A stretch of 64,000 nucleotides of DNA from Alentia gelatinosa (Eukaryota > Annelida > Polychaeta > Phyllodocida > Polynoidae), in assembly GCA_950022655.1 (NCBI GenBank), contig OX465582.1, positions 93,448,704-93,512,703 on the forward strand, written 5' to 3'. How positions within the stretch are numbered: the stretch's first letter is position 1; each line of letters opens with the position of its first letter. A model generated the notes under the pieces. The model was given only the letters and a program-made list of their open reading frames with translations. It had not been told where the DNA came from and searched no databases. The translations under genes were made by a program, and so were the position numbers. This document shows positions 42,151 through 52,487 of the stretch, in pieces.

Positions 42151-43028
42151 AACACTAGAAACGCGACGACTGTAGAACGTCCAGGCAATAGTCGTCAGGT
42201 GGTGCTTGATTATGCGATATCGGCCGCAATAGACGTCGACCTATAGAATTTCCTCAATCGTTAACAGAAGACAACTTCTTATATAAACGGTGATTAGTTC
42301 AAGCCGCCTTGAAAAAGCCGGTGGTGTCCAATCATAATTATCAAATGGTGCCAAATTGTGTCATCTGATTTGATTAGACGATCTTTAGTCATCATTTGTT
42401 AGGCTTTTACACCAGACTTTTTCCAGAGTTTTAGTTCTGAAAGTCATCAGGAAGTGCTTGAATTCAAGCTCCATCGCGTGTTATGGTTTAGCGTAAATGC
42501 TGTATCAATAGATTCCTGCAATTCAGCTATCAAAGACGTTGTCCTTAATGTGTCTAACTTCTACAACGTTGTGTTATCTGATGATATCCATCAAAGTTTT
42601 CACATGCTTTGACCATCAGGGCTCAAAGCACTATGTCCAATCTGGTAGAAGCCTAATCTACTATAAAGCTTTTGCCAAGTTATGATTGCCATTGGTCCCG
42701 CCGCGTTTTCCGCCTGCCTTCACCTAATCATGGTTCCTGGGCCCCAAGGTTAGTGTAATATTGATATAAGAAGGAATCTTGAGGAATGAAATAGGTCACT
42801 GGGCACCATAATCTGAAAAGAGTAGTAAATATCATATACATATATTTGCCACTATTCATTCAGAAACATTGATATAGATAACATACAGAATTTACCGATT
42901 TTTTCCTTTTATTCAATCAAATAGTTTAACGACAAGAATATTCCATTGACATTACTGCGATCTTATCATGGTCAATCGTATCATGGTCTATGGTACATTC
43001 TTTTAACCTTAAGTGATCCATCTTTTGT
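42151..43028. other. Unassigned sequence
   Basis: No gene or repeat boundary identified. Confidence 0.5.
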
Positions 43029-43313
43029 GCACCCCCCTCGTATTCTGTACTCTCACTACGCTCTATGGAGAAGAATTCTTAACGAACTAGGCTTAGAGCC
43101 TTGAGGATCCACTGGCCTGCCTCCCGTGCTAAAGACGTACATCAATGCATCCAAAGATTCCAATGATGCCACGGAGCAGGAATACTGTCTGCCAGTTGAT
43201 TCCCAAGGCTCTAAGCCTAGTTCGTTTAGAATTCTTCTCCCATAGAGCGCGGTGAGCACCTTGTACTTTAGAGAGTGTGACTTAGAGAGTGTGAGATCTT
43301 ATGAGAGGGGTGC
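43029..43313. mobile_element. MITE family J copy 2
   Basis: Matches J1 over almost its full length, including GAATTCTTAACGAACTAGG arms and CGTGCTAAAGACGTACAT. The left end keeps GCACCCC but has lost the TCATAAGATC segment, and the right side repeats AGAGAGTGTGA. End GATCTTATGAGAGGGGTGC is intact. Confidence 0.83.
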
Positions 43314-44272
43314 TTTTTGATGGGCAGTCCTGCAAGTCGATTAGGGAATTAAAATCTTGACAAGAAGTTTTAGTTGTTTTAGGTCCGTTATTAGGCGGGT
43401 TTGATCCTCCAAAATATTACAAAGTAAACGCTGAAAAAAATATGGAATTCTGCAAAGCACATTTCTAGAAATGCAATGACACTCCAACCATGGTCACTGT
43501 TGCCTTAGGTTTGTCTCAATGGCAATTGTTCAGTCAATATCACTCTCATTTCTAACAACACCTCCCTGGTGTCAGTATATGAAAGACAAAAACAGGACAT
43601 CACATGGACATACACCATTAAAAGACACAACGTTTTCTGTATCTAGAATGTTGAGGTTACAAAATGATTTTTACCATGCACTAGAATCTGCGGATTCCTC
43701 TTTTTTTATAGTTTATTTACAAATAATTATTCTGTTGCTGATTTTATTTAATCAGTCAATATGGGTAGACTAATTTGTTATCTCGTGTATTTTAATCATA
43801 TTGTGTTAGCTATCTTTCTTTTCACTGCTGCTAAATAACTTTTTGATAATCTAAGGCAAGCTCTCATCATTTTCAAGAAACTCATACATTCTTCCGTAAA
43901 CGTGTTTATCCGCCGTCGGCGACATTTGTATGATTTGATATTTCAATATATATTCTTCCCCTCCTATATATCCCGATGTCATAGGCAGAAGGATATATCT
44001 GATGAATCTTAGAAGGATATATCTTATCAATAAATGATACATTTGTAGGAGCGACCGCTATACATAGCATATGATCTTTACATCAACAAACAATATACAT
44101 TGTCGTCCAATGACGTTCTTCCCAGCGAAGGTAGACATACAATATAGATAGGACACACATTCATCCCACACACAATACATGAACATGGTATAATATTACC
44201 CGAAATCCGAGAGATGAAAAATACTCATCTATGTATACCATAATGACTGAAATAGGATATCCGGATTTCTTT
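43314..44272. other. Unassigned sequence
   Basis: The 84-codon frame at 43519-43773 has one hydrophobic C-terminal stretch and no known domain; not called. AAGGATATATCT repeats at about 43989 and 44013. Confidence 0.5.
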
Positions 44273-44276
44273 CTAA

Positions 44277-44945
44277 CCCTTTAACGACGGGTGCCTGCGG
44301 CCGAGCCACCCCCTTAAGGACGGGTGATGGTGGCAGTTTCTCCCGCTAGGGGACGGGCACACATTTGTTAAAAACTATTATTTGAAAGTTTAATCACATG
44401 ATATGAAACATAATCCTAAATATTGTATTTTTTTCTGAATAGAAATATTAATTGTTTTTTTTTTTTGTTTTTTTTTTTATTTATACACAAAGCATTCGAC
44501 ATTACATAGTCGTTCTTCCACGCCCGTGATTGGGGGAAAATAAACAAAAATAACATAACAGGTTGAATGAAAATATACAGTAATGATGGTTTTTCCTCTT
44601 AAAACATTCCTTCTTGGAAGTTAGTTCCTTTAGTTACAAGAAAATATTATTATTATGTACACTTATTCTTAAATACTTCCTTATTATATATCATATATAT
44701 TTTATTACTATGATTACATGGATTATTGTCCATACCTATGGGATTATACATATTACTAAGACAGATATTGGTGTTAGACCTATATATTCTGTGGTGTTAG
44801 ACCTATATTCTGTGAAAATTTGAATAATCTTGCTCCATTATTTCTTTGTTTAAAACGAATTTGTATATTTTGGAGAAATGATGCCTCAAGGCATCATTCG
44901 CCCTGGGCCGGTTGATGCCTCAAGGCACCATTCGCCCTTAAAGGG
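44277..44945. mobile_element. piggyBac-like MITE, family C copy 5 (long form)
   Basis: Ends CCCTTTAACGACGGGTGCCT and CGCCCTTAAAGGG; the right flank is TTAA (44946-44949), the left CTAA (44273-44276), one base off. The left inner part has CTTAAGGACGGGTGATGGTG and GCTAGGGGACGGGCACACAT. The right inner part has ATGATGCCTCAAGGCATCAT plus one more unit, each followed by CGCCC. Supplies the uninterrupted counterpart of the site into which element Q inserted at 55174. Confidence 0.8.
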
Positions 44946-45290
44946 TTAAGTAACTGCTGGTCCAATTCAACTCGAGACATTTGAAGGTCAGCCCACCAGA
45001 TGCTCATGTAGCCTTGAAGTCCAAGGTCATTTCCTAGTTTGGGTTTCTCCTCTTTTCACTGTGGGGAATATACTTCTAGACTGTCGGAGTAGTCGAAGCA
45101 ATTTCCTAATACCGGAAAGGACATGGCAGCTCATGATTGGTTTCCGATGTCATTTCTCAATATGACGGAAAATGCAGGATCCAGGACCGAGCCTTGAGGA
45201 ACCCTCAGCTGTTCTTATTTCATTAGAAAGTTGTTTTTTATTCACAGAAGTCGATAGTGCACAGTCCAGCAAGTAGATATTTACTTCTTT

Positions 45291-45294
<4 letters not shown>
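44946..45294. other. Unassigned sequence
   Basis: No gene or repeat boundary identified. Confidence 0.5.
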
Positions 45295-45368
<74 letters not shown>

Positions 45369-45420
45369 AACTATGTCTCTCTCTCCTTCCCTCTCTCTTT
45401 CCCTCTCTCTCTCATTACAT
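45295..45420. repeat. (CT)n microsatellite
   Basis: About 60 bp of CT repeat, then interrupted CT/CCCTCT to 45414. A long homopurine-homopyrimidine tract with mirror symmetry. Pyrimidine-rich sequence resumes at 45615-45795. Confidence 0.95.
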
Positions 45421-45535
45421 CTATCTATCTTTATCTTTGATATCCACCTGATAAAACTATCCATAGACATTTTATTGGCTCGCGGTATCACTACTGGAGC
45501 CTCGAGGATATTACACAATATTACCATGATTTTTA

Positions 45536-45610
45536 AATGCGTGGTCGTATATTCTCCGCGTAGTTGACGCGTAGTAATAATCAGAGCAATAGTGACGATA
45601 ATTGCGTAGT
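45536..45610 (+). repeat. Family P partial copy (P4)
   Basis: TCTCCGCGTAGTTGACGCGT, then AGTAATAATCAGAGCA, then ACGATAATTGCGTAGTG. Retains the core GTTGACGCGTAGTAATA; arms are short. Confidence 0.6.
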
Positions 45611-45994
45611 GTGTATCTCTCACTCTCTCTTTCTCTCTTTCTATTTCTGTGCCTCTCATTTTGTCATCCCAACTCCTTATCTCGGTTTCCCAATCTATTT
45701 TTCCTTCTCTCTGGAGTCTGTCCCATGTCTGAATCTTTCATCCTGCCTCTTCTTGTTTCTCGCCCTCTTTCTTCTTCTCCTTCTTCTTTTGTTTTCTTAA
45801 CCCTCAATCATTCTTTGTGAATTCCATCTTGTCTTTTTTCCATTGATTGTATTTGATGGTTGACTTAAGTTGATTCTCCTCTTCTTTTTGTATCGGGTCT
45901 CTTTGTAACATAGATACTAACATAAACAGAAACCATCAGAGGATTTTGTTCAATAACATTCATGTATAATTTCTAAGCCTTAGACTACTGAGGG
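45611..45994. other. Pyrimidine-rich unassigned sequence
   Basis: CT-rich until about 45795. Frames through it are low-complexity. No gene. Confidence 0.5.
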
Positions 45995-46165
45995 CTTAGC
46001 CATCATTGCACGCTAAAAAGTCAGACATTTACAATTTTCCACAGTGAAAAGTCAAGACTTAGCCATCATTGCACGCTAAAAAGTTAGACATTTACAATTT
46101 CCAACAGTGAAAAGTATTGTTGCATGTTAAACAGTTACACTTAGACATTTCGATGCTGAAAAGTG
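45995..46165. repeat. 63-bp tandem repeat, about 2.7 units
   Basis: CTTAGCCATCATTGCACGCT, AAAAAGT(C/T)AGACATTTACAA and CAGTGAAAAGT occur at 45995 and 46058 almost identically; a third, degenerate unit with TGTTGCATGTTAAACAGTTA follows. Confidence 0.88.
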
Positions 46166-47467
46166 AAGCCAATTGTTTACACTTGGTTGAGTAAAATTTT
46201 AAGCTGCTGACTTTTTTGGTGTGGGATAGCATAGGGATGTATCTGATGAATAATTGTGCTTCCATCTCCTCGAGGGTTGGTCATTGTCGCCTCCTGGGGC
46301 AAAACACCCACATACACATACCTATACACTACTGCCATCTACATCTCACGCCACCAAACACACGCACACGCCGCCATCTTTCATCTCACTCTCAACCGCT
46401 ACACCAACCACACATACCATTTATTTATTTCCCACCCACCAAAACCCATTTCTTTCTTCCTTTTTAAGTATGTTACTACATATCATACTTCCTTATCTAT
46501 TTTTATATTTATTATCTCACCCAAATACGTATCATTTACACATCTTAATAACTTGTCTTAAAAAATCTTATTATCCCACACTCTCTTACTCTCGTTTTGT
46601 CCGGGGATAGGATAATGTCAGTGTATTTCTGACGTACAAAGATAGTAAGCCAGTTTCCATATAATAAAAGTACAACAGTTATTTCAGCTTCATCTTTATG
46701 GCCTCCGCTTGTTTCAGCCATAGTACTACATCATTGCGACAGCAGCCTTTGTCCTTATTTTGGTTTTTGTCCTGTTATGTTTTGATCAGTCCTCACGCTA
46801 ATGTCATCGCCACTGATGTGAATCAGTTTATTTGTGCTTACATTGAGCTAGATATGAGACTATCTCTGATGTTGTCTACTGCCTTTGCTCCTGTTTATGT
46901 CATAACTGTTAATCATGAGTTTTGAGAATCCCCAGCCATAGTAAGAAGCCCATTTACAATGAACTCTACAAACGATTAGAAAGAACTACATTTGTGTCTG
47001 GGCAGAGTCAGATGACCTGTCAAAGGCTGACAACAACATATCAAAAATGTTCGTTAAATTATAGAACAGCATGTACAGTCTAAACATTCTGACTGTGTAT
47101 GCTTGATCTTATGAATTCACAATGTTTGTTATTTGTCCTGTTATCTGCAATTTCTGCTTCTGTACATCTACACGGAAGAAAAAAACCCCCAAAAAACAAC
47201 AAACAAATATCATTTCTATGTGAATGGCGAAAAACTCCACCTAATACAGCTGCCTCAAAAATCCACATTAATAAATCACTTCAAACTAGCGTGGCCACAA
47301 CAATACAACAGTATTGCTATGGTCCTCCAAAACGTCTTGAGGAAGCTAAGCATTGCCTGTAGGATGTTAAGACACGTTCAAAAAGATGATAAAAAGTCTC
47401 TTCAAACAGATTAGGATCTTATTTAATTTCTTGTTATTATGACGTGCAGCGGAAGTAACCCGACCTC
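46166..47467. other. Unassigned sequence, CA-rich part at about 46300-46450
   Basis: CACACAC-rich stretch with overlapping low-complexity frames. At 47099-47414 two overlapping frames contain a hydrophobic N-terminus (FVLLSAISASVHL) and a basic tail (RKLSIACRMLRHVQKDDKK), but they are in different frames and I recognise neither. No gene called. Confidence 0.45.
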
Positions 47468-47665
47468 TTGTGGCGGTCGCAGACACTAGAAGTGTGCGGT
47501 TATTGTATGTACTTAAAGGAGCCAGACATCCATAATATGTCCTTAAAGGACATAGTATATACAGCCATTTTAGGTCTTAAAGGAGGTGCTAGGCCATCAG
47601 ACTTTGTCATGTTAGTATCAAGTGCTAGATTGCATGGTTTGAACACTAAGGTAAACAAAACATGA
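47468..47665 (+). other. Open frame with coding-like end, not recognised
   Basis: The last ~40 codons read DIVYTAILGLKGGARPSDFV, then MLVSSARLHGLNTK, followed by AAGGTAAAC, which would serve as a splice donor. Composition differs from the chance frames around it. No family identified and no partner exon found, so this is only a candidate exon. Confidence 0.25.
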
Positions 47666-47817
47666 AGGAGGTATGTCATACTATCATTGTAATTATAATC
47701 AATGCTTTTTGATAAATGCTAGTCTAGATAGCCTTATCATAGCCAAAACAATGTTAAACAACCCGATAATTGTGACCGACTTGTGGAGGTGTAATTGTTT
47801 GTACGAGGAGAACTGAC

Positions 47818-47879
47818 TGGCGCCACCTGACGCTTTCTGGAGACACGCCGCGCTTATCAGAACTAGCGCCATCTAGCGG
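47818..47879 (-). promoter_or_regulatory. Two CTCF-like motifs 46 bp apart
   Basis: On the minus strand 47864-47879 reads CCGCTAGATGGCGCTA, which fits CCRSYAGRKGGCRSYV, the bilaterian CTCF core, at every position. 47818-47833 reads GCGTCAGGTGGCGCCA, 14 of 16. Both face the same way in a locally CpG-rich stretch (about 47815-47905). CTCF binding is inference from motif only. Confidence 0.45.
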
Positions 47880-48257
47880 ATCGCGGCCGTTGCGTGACGC
47901 CATAGCTCCCGCACTTCAGAGACTCTTTTGATCATTCTTTACCACCCACCCCACAGGTAATATTTTTGGGGGTCAAATTCTTCTGAAATTATCCTGTTAT
48001 CCCAGCATGAGACCATTGTTCATACTGCTCACCTATTTTATTACCTGTATGATACCGTTGTTCATACTCCACACAGTGGGTAATAAAATTTTCTAAGAGC
48101 CTTCGACGAGTTACTTGGTCATTACGTTGCTGGAGGAGATCGAAAACAGGCAAATTGCCTTTTCTCTATTAGGTTAGATAAACTGCTATTAAGGAATCAT
48201 ATGTCCTTCAAGTGCATATGTACAGCTATTTTCATGAAGTAAATATGGAGCCATCGA
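47880..48257. other. Unassigned sequence
   Basis: GTTCATACTGCTCACC and GTTCATACTCCACAC repeat within CATGAGACC/TATGATACC units at about 48005 and 48050. No gene. Confidence 0.5.
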
Positions 48258-48322
48258 GCTAATTCCAGGTGCCCTATACATTTCCTATGGAGACTCCATA
48301 ATAGGTAGGTAATGAATATATA
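48258..48322 (+). repeat. Interspersed repeat family T, copy 3 (short)
   Basis: ATTCCAGGTGCCCTATACAT, TTCCTATGGAGACTCCAT and GGTAGGTAATGAAT match the right half of copy 1. Confidence 0.65.
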
Positions 48323-48850
48323 TAAAGGTTAAAATCATTCTCTTCCAGATGGGCTAAATTTTCTCAACTCTAAGCGTGAGTGTTTTCATTATTTTATGGG
48401 GAAATGTTGTTGGTCGCAAATCAGCCTTGTTTGACAGTTATACATATGAAGTTCGATCTCGAGTTTAAATCGATCTTAATATATAGGCAGCTACAAGAGA
48501 CTTACAAGTACCTGGTTTTAAATTCATTGGAAGTATCGTACACAACATACATAATTGAATAAAGACTTCAATGAAAAAAAGAAAACTATCTACTTAATAC
48601 AGAATCTGCATTAAAAACACATATCTGGCGGGTGTGTATCGCTATGGGCAGAAGATACAAGATCGGTGTGAAAGGGTCCTGGAAAGGGCTAAAATGGAAA
48701 GTTGTGTATAAGAAGAGTGTTGGCCATTTTGTCTTTCCTTTCATTAACTTAAATTTTCAAATCTTAATTAAAAAACCAATATTAGCTGATAGTACTGTAT
48801 GTATCCTCCTTGTAGTTGACTCTCGGCAATACCCTCGCACACGATTAATG
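48323..48850. other. Unassigned sequence with a family P scrap
   Basis: 48800-48835, TGTATCCTCCTTGTAGTTGA, resembles 20085-20110. No gene. Confidence 0.45.
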
Positions 48851-49168
48851 TTTACCTACTGTATCTAAAAAACTATGATTCTGGTAGAATCCGCTTGGAC
48901 TGTCTCCCGCACATAGAGACAGAGTGAACCCGATCTAGGGTTGGAGACTGAAGGGCCACGAGAGTGAGATTCTCGTGCAATACTTAACTGAATCCTTCTA
49001 CTCTTTTTTTGTATTAATCTACTCAGATATACTTCTATTCTTAGGATTAATTTCGTGCCATACTAAAAACATAATTTAGAACTGTAGTTTTCTGATCTCC
49101 TTGCTTTGAATTCAGCGTGATGGCAGTTTGGAATAGTTAGCCAAATATAAATCGACGAAGTCGCTAGT
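48851..49168 (+). repeat. Interspersed repeat family M, copy 2
   Basis: Collinear with 15996-16312: TTTACCTACTGTA, GTAGAATCCGCTTGGAC, ACATAGAGACAGAGTGAACC, GAGAGTGAGATTCTCGTGC, TGTAGTTTTCTGATCTCC, CGACGAAGTCGCTAGTGTG. About 70 percent identity overall with sharper conserved blocks. Confidence 0.7.
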
Positions 49169-49994
49169 GTGTATATAAATTAAAAGAAACCCATGTCAAC
49201 TAGAATTTACAAAAATACTTAATTTGAAAAGTGAAATATTCATATACATATATATTCCTAAGTTGGAAATGGCTCATCTCAAACCGGCGCTCTGGTAAAA
49301 CCGACAGCCTTCGTGAAATAAAACTCCTGGTAACAAAATGGCATTTGACTGGCTCTCCCAGGCTGTCTGGGAAATCCATATTCGCTGCAGAAGCGTGAAA
49401 ACTCAGTAAATTACAAGTTCTTCCACTCCAAAAATCGTTATGTCGGCTTTGGCCTCAGGGCCAATTTGGTCAGATTCCACATACGGTGACAGAGTTGGCG
49501 AAACACAAGTCGTGTTTCATTACCAGGAAGGAAACACCTGACAACAATCAAGGACTGATCACATCCATTAAAGACGAATCAACGGGGGGCTTACACATCT
49601 CTGAAGACGGTTTTAAAATCTGAAAGTATATGTTTTTGTTAATTTATGAGCAGCGTTCTCTTTATTTCTCATTAATATGTCGTCGTAAATCCTTTTCACT
49701 TATTCTATATCAGTTGGTCATTTCGCACTTAGTTTTTAGAGCGACACGTGCAATATACATCGCCTAGAGGCTAGAGTGCTCACAAAGACGTTCAGCTTAA
49801 TGCATGAAAACTATCCATTTACTATCTGTTTATCATTCACTGTGATATTGGCAAAGGAGCAGGTTGCCAGTGTCTCAGGGTTTTAGAAATAGATTTGTCT
49901 AATGATTCGTTTTCATTAGACTCTATGTGCATGTGTATTATTTATCTTATGTTGTCGTATTGAAACCATTGGCTGATGCAGACTTTATAATAAG
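49169..49994. other. Unassigned sequence with a small family R scrap
   Basis: GATATTGGCAAAGGAGCAGG and CCAGTGTCTCAGGGTTTTAG (about 49841-49885) match the middle of family R. No gene. Confidence 0.45.
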
Positions 49995-50345
49995 AGCATG
50001 CTCGCAAGCCTAAAGGTTAGAGGGGTCACATATGGACTTCCAGCATACTGCAAAAAAGCTACCCCTTCGCTACCTGCATGATAGTCATTGTAATATTCGG
50101 AAAGAAGCAGGGTGCTAGTGTCTCAGTGTCTTAGAGGAGTGCCCAGCTGACCCTGACCATTCACTCAAGACCAAAATACCTCAAGACCCACTGGTGCTTG
50201 ATATGTTTGGATCATTGATAGGCAGTTGCAGATATAGCAAATGTGTTACAAAAAAACTATCCATAGACTAAATGTAACTCAAACCATTTCATTGTAATTC
50301 ATTTATAATTGCACGCTGATTCATCAATGATGAACATCAAATTTG
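49995..50345 (+). repeat. Interspersed repeat family R, copy 4
   Basis: GTCTCAGTGTCTTAGAGGAG, CCAGCTGACCCTGACCATTC, ACCCACTGGTGCTTGATATG, TGTAACTCAAACC and TGCACGCTGATTCATCAATG, same orientation as copy 3. Confidence 0.7.
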
Positions 50346-51036
50346 CCCCTAGTTTCTCATCATTATGTCGTCGTACATTCTTTCTACATAATTCCATATC
50401 ATTTTTTCGTTTCGTACTTATTTCTTTTTACAATGGTCTGCCTTGAGCCCTCTCGATCTATATTTCTCTCAAACGTTTTGTAGCAAAATTTTGCATTCCT
50501 AAGTGTACACTGTTATCACTGATGGTCTCTTATTCCTCTTCGGGTCGACAGGAATGGTAAAATACACAGAAACAGAGTTTGCCATATATGGTCATATGCA
50601 AAGTGGTTTGGCACTTGAAAAGGGAACGTAAACATACTTTGAAAGTACATCTGTTTAAAAATTGGCAAACCCACTTTGTAGCCATCCCATAACGTTTTAT
50701 GCAGAGCAATACAGACTTGAATATCTAAGTCCATGAGTTCTGCATTTGCATTCCATTTGATGAGGTACAGATGCTGCAGTCTGTGGTGTGGTATTAGATG
50801 CAGTCTAGCCTTGGTGTATTTTTTTGCACAGATATACTTCCATAATCAGTGTGTTTACGCTCCCTAAAATGAAACTCTGTTTCCGTATATATACTGATAT
50901 GTCTAGCGTATAAATTGATTAGGTTCAAATGGACGGAAAAAAAGGAGAACAAAAATTGTGAGGGAGGAAGGGCAGGAAAACGAGAGCGATATTTCTAAAA
51001 GGATTATCAAAGAGCGTATTGTCGGTGGCGTTGGTA
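50346..51036. other. Unassigned sequence
   Basis: No gene or repeat boundary identified. Confidence 0.5.
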
Positions 51037-51376
51037 TACACAATATTGACTGGTTTCAGATACAAGCGGCCGTATGCTCCGAGGAGTTGACGCGTAGTAA
51101 TATCCGAGCATATGCGAGGATATTGCGCATAGTCAACTCCAAGGAGCATACAACCGCTTTTATCTGAAACCAGTCTATATTGTATTTATTATCCACCTTT
51201 TCTGGACAAGTGGCATGTCAATGTCAGTTCGTTATAGTTATGCACTATTTTTCCATACGTACTATTTTTCCGTATGCGCCACCCGGAGCATTCAACATAC
51301 CTGTATGCACCGGGTATGTCCATACACACTCCCTATGTGTTTTCTATGGACACTTTGTATTGGGTGGATAATAAAG
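51037..51376 (+). mobile_element. Family P bipartite element, best-preserved copy (P5)
   Basis: Hairpin module 51037-51182: ATACACAATATTGACTGGTT..AACCAGTCTATATTGTAT outer arms, GTATGCTCCGAGGAGTTGAC..GTCAACTCCAAGGAGCATAC inner arms, tip GTAGTAATATCCGAGCATAT. Module 1 from TTATTATCCACCTTTTC to TATTGGGTGGATAATAAAG. Same plan as family D in mirror order. Non-coding. Confidence 0.8.
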
Positions 51377-51617
51377 TAATAGAGTCGCCGGATTCCAGCC
51401 CCTTTAAGAGTGGTATGTGAGTTTGTCATGTTGATACTGGAGCTGCCACCTGCAGCATGTAGGTCAACGAGCGAACCAGGCAGTTATTGCCGGGCTCTGC
51501 GGCAGTTATTGCCGGGTCTATTGCTGGGGGTCCTCAGTGCCTGATGCCCAGCATGAAGGACGATGGTAATAACCAGCGCCTGCAGTCTGCTATAAAGTGG
51601 GATTCACACGTACAGAC
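51377..51617. other. Unassigned sequence
   Basis: GGCAGTTATTGCCGGG occurs twice (about 51480 and 51502). No gene. Confidence 0.5.
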
Positions 51618-52487
51618 ACGTGGAATGACACATCTGGTACTAAACAGGAAACCTATGAATGTTTAGGGACAGAGCTCGTAACCCATCGAGTTTGAATCGC
51701 GTAGTCATTCACAAGGGGAAGCTGCATGAATTATGTAGCGGTTCAAACGAGATGGGCTCGAGCTCATGCCGGAAACTTTCCTAGATTTCCTGTTTAGTAC
51801 TGGTCAGATGTGTCATGCCGTAAACTTACTGAAAAGGTTTCTGAATTTATCTCACCCTTCATATTGACTAAAGCCCAATACACATGTACCGATTTTGGAA
51901 GATTGGTGTACCTTTGTCGGTGACACAGGAACGGTGATTTGTATCAGGTGAATCATCCTTATGCCCCAGTCACACTGGCCTAAATTTGGGCGATTCTTCT
52001 ACGTATTTGAAATAGTGCGGACCACGTATTAGCTACGGATTTGGAACGTATCTGTTTGCTGTTTTTGTACGCTTCTCAACGTTCATCAACACTCATTTCT
52101 GCTTCTGTACGTATTGTGGCGTTTTTCGGTGCATTCCAACTTTCCATTACGTATCTCTGCGTTTTGCCGCGCATTTGTAGATTTCAAAATGTGTAGACGT
52201 GCTTACACGGAAAAATGTGTAGACGTGCTCACGCCAGTGTGACTGGGGCATTATACAGAGACGGCCCTAGGCGGTAGATGTAGGACAGCTATGCAAGGGT
52301 CAGCCAATGATTAGTAAACCACCGTACCCCTCCACCTCCTTCAGATGTTCATTTGTCGCTGACGAGTTTGGTTCGATGTTCCACATTGAGTTTTTTTCCT
52401 AAATACTCAATGGGGGTTGGATACAAGTTTCCAATGTGAAGTTTATGGGGGAAATACTAGAGTGGTGAGATAAATTCCTAGACATAG
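51618..52487 (-). mobile_element. Family D bipartite element, copy 5, interrupted
   Basis: Hairpin module 51618-51850 with AGGAAACCTATGAATGTTTA, GAGCTCGTAACCCATCGAG..CGAGATGGGCTCGAGCTC. Inner edge of module 1 follows (GAATTTATCTCACCCTTCAT). The remainder of module 1 resumes at about 52385 (CCTAAATACTCAATGGGGGT) and ends AGAGTGGTGAGATAAAT at 52487. The ~500 bp between belong to other insertions, including element U. Confidence 0.7.
51962..52250. mobile_element. Harbinger-like MITE, family U
   Basis: Perfect inverted ends TGCCCCAGTCACACTGGC and GCCAGTGTGACTGGGGCA with TTA on both sides (51959-51961, 52251-52253). TTA/TWA target and GSCCAGTCACAC-type ends are characteristic of PIF/Harbinger. 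ACGTATTTG/TACGTATTG and TGTGTAGACGTGCT words repeat inside. Non-coding, 289 bp, nested within copy 5 of family D. Confidence 0.87.

Noticed and set aside
45150..45659. 169-codon minus-strand frame with long RE repeats
   Set aside because: Produced by the (CT)n microsatellite.
47099..47414. Frame with signal-peptide-like FVLLSAISASVHLHG and an overlapping basic frame
   Set aside because: The hydrophobic and basic parts are in different frames, and no homology is recognised.
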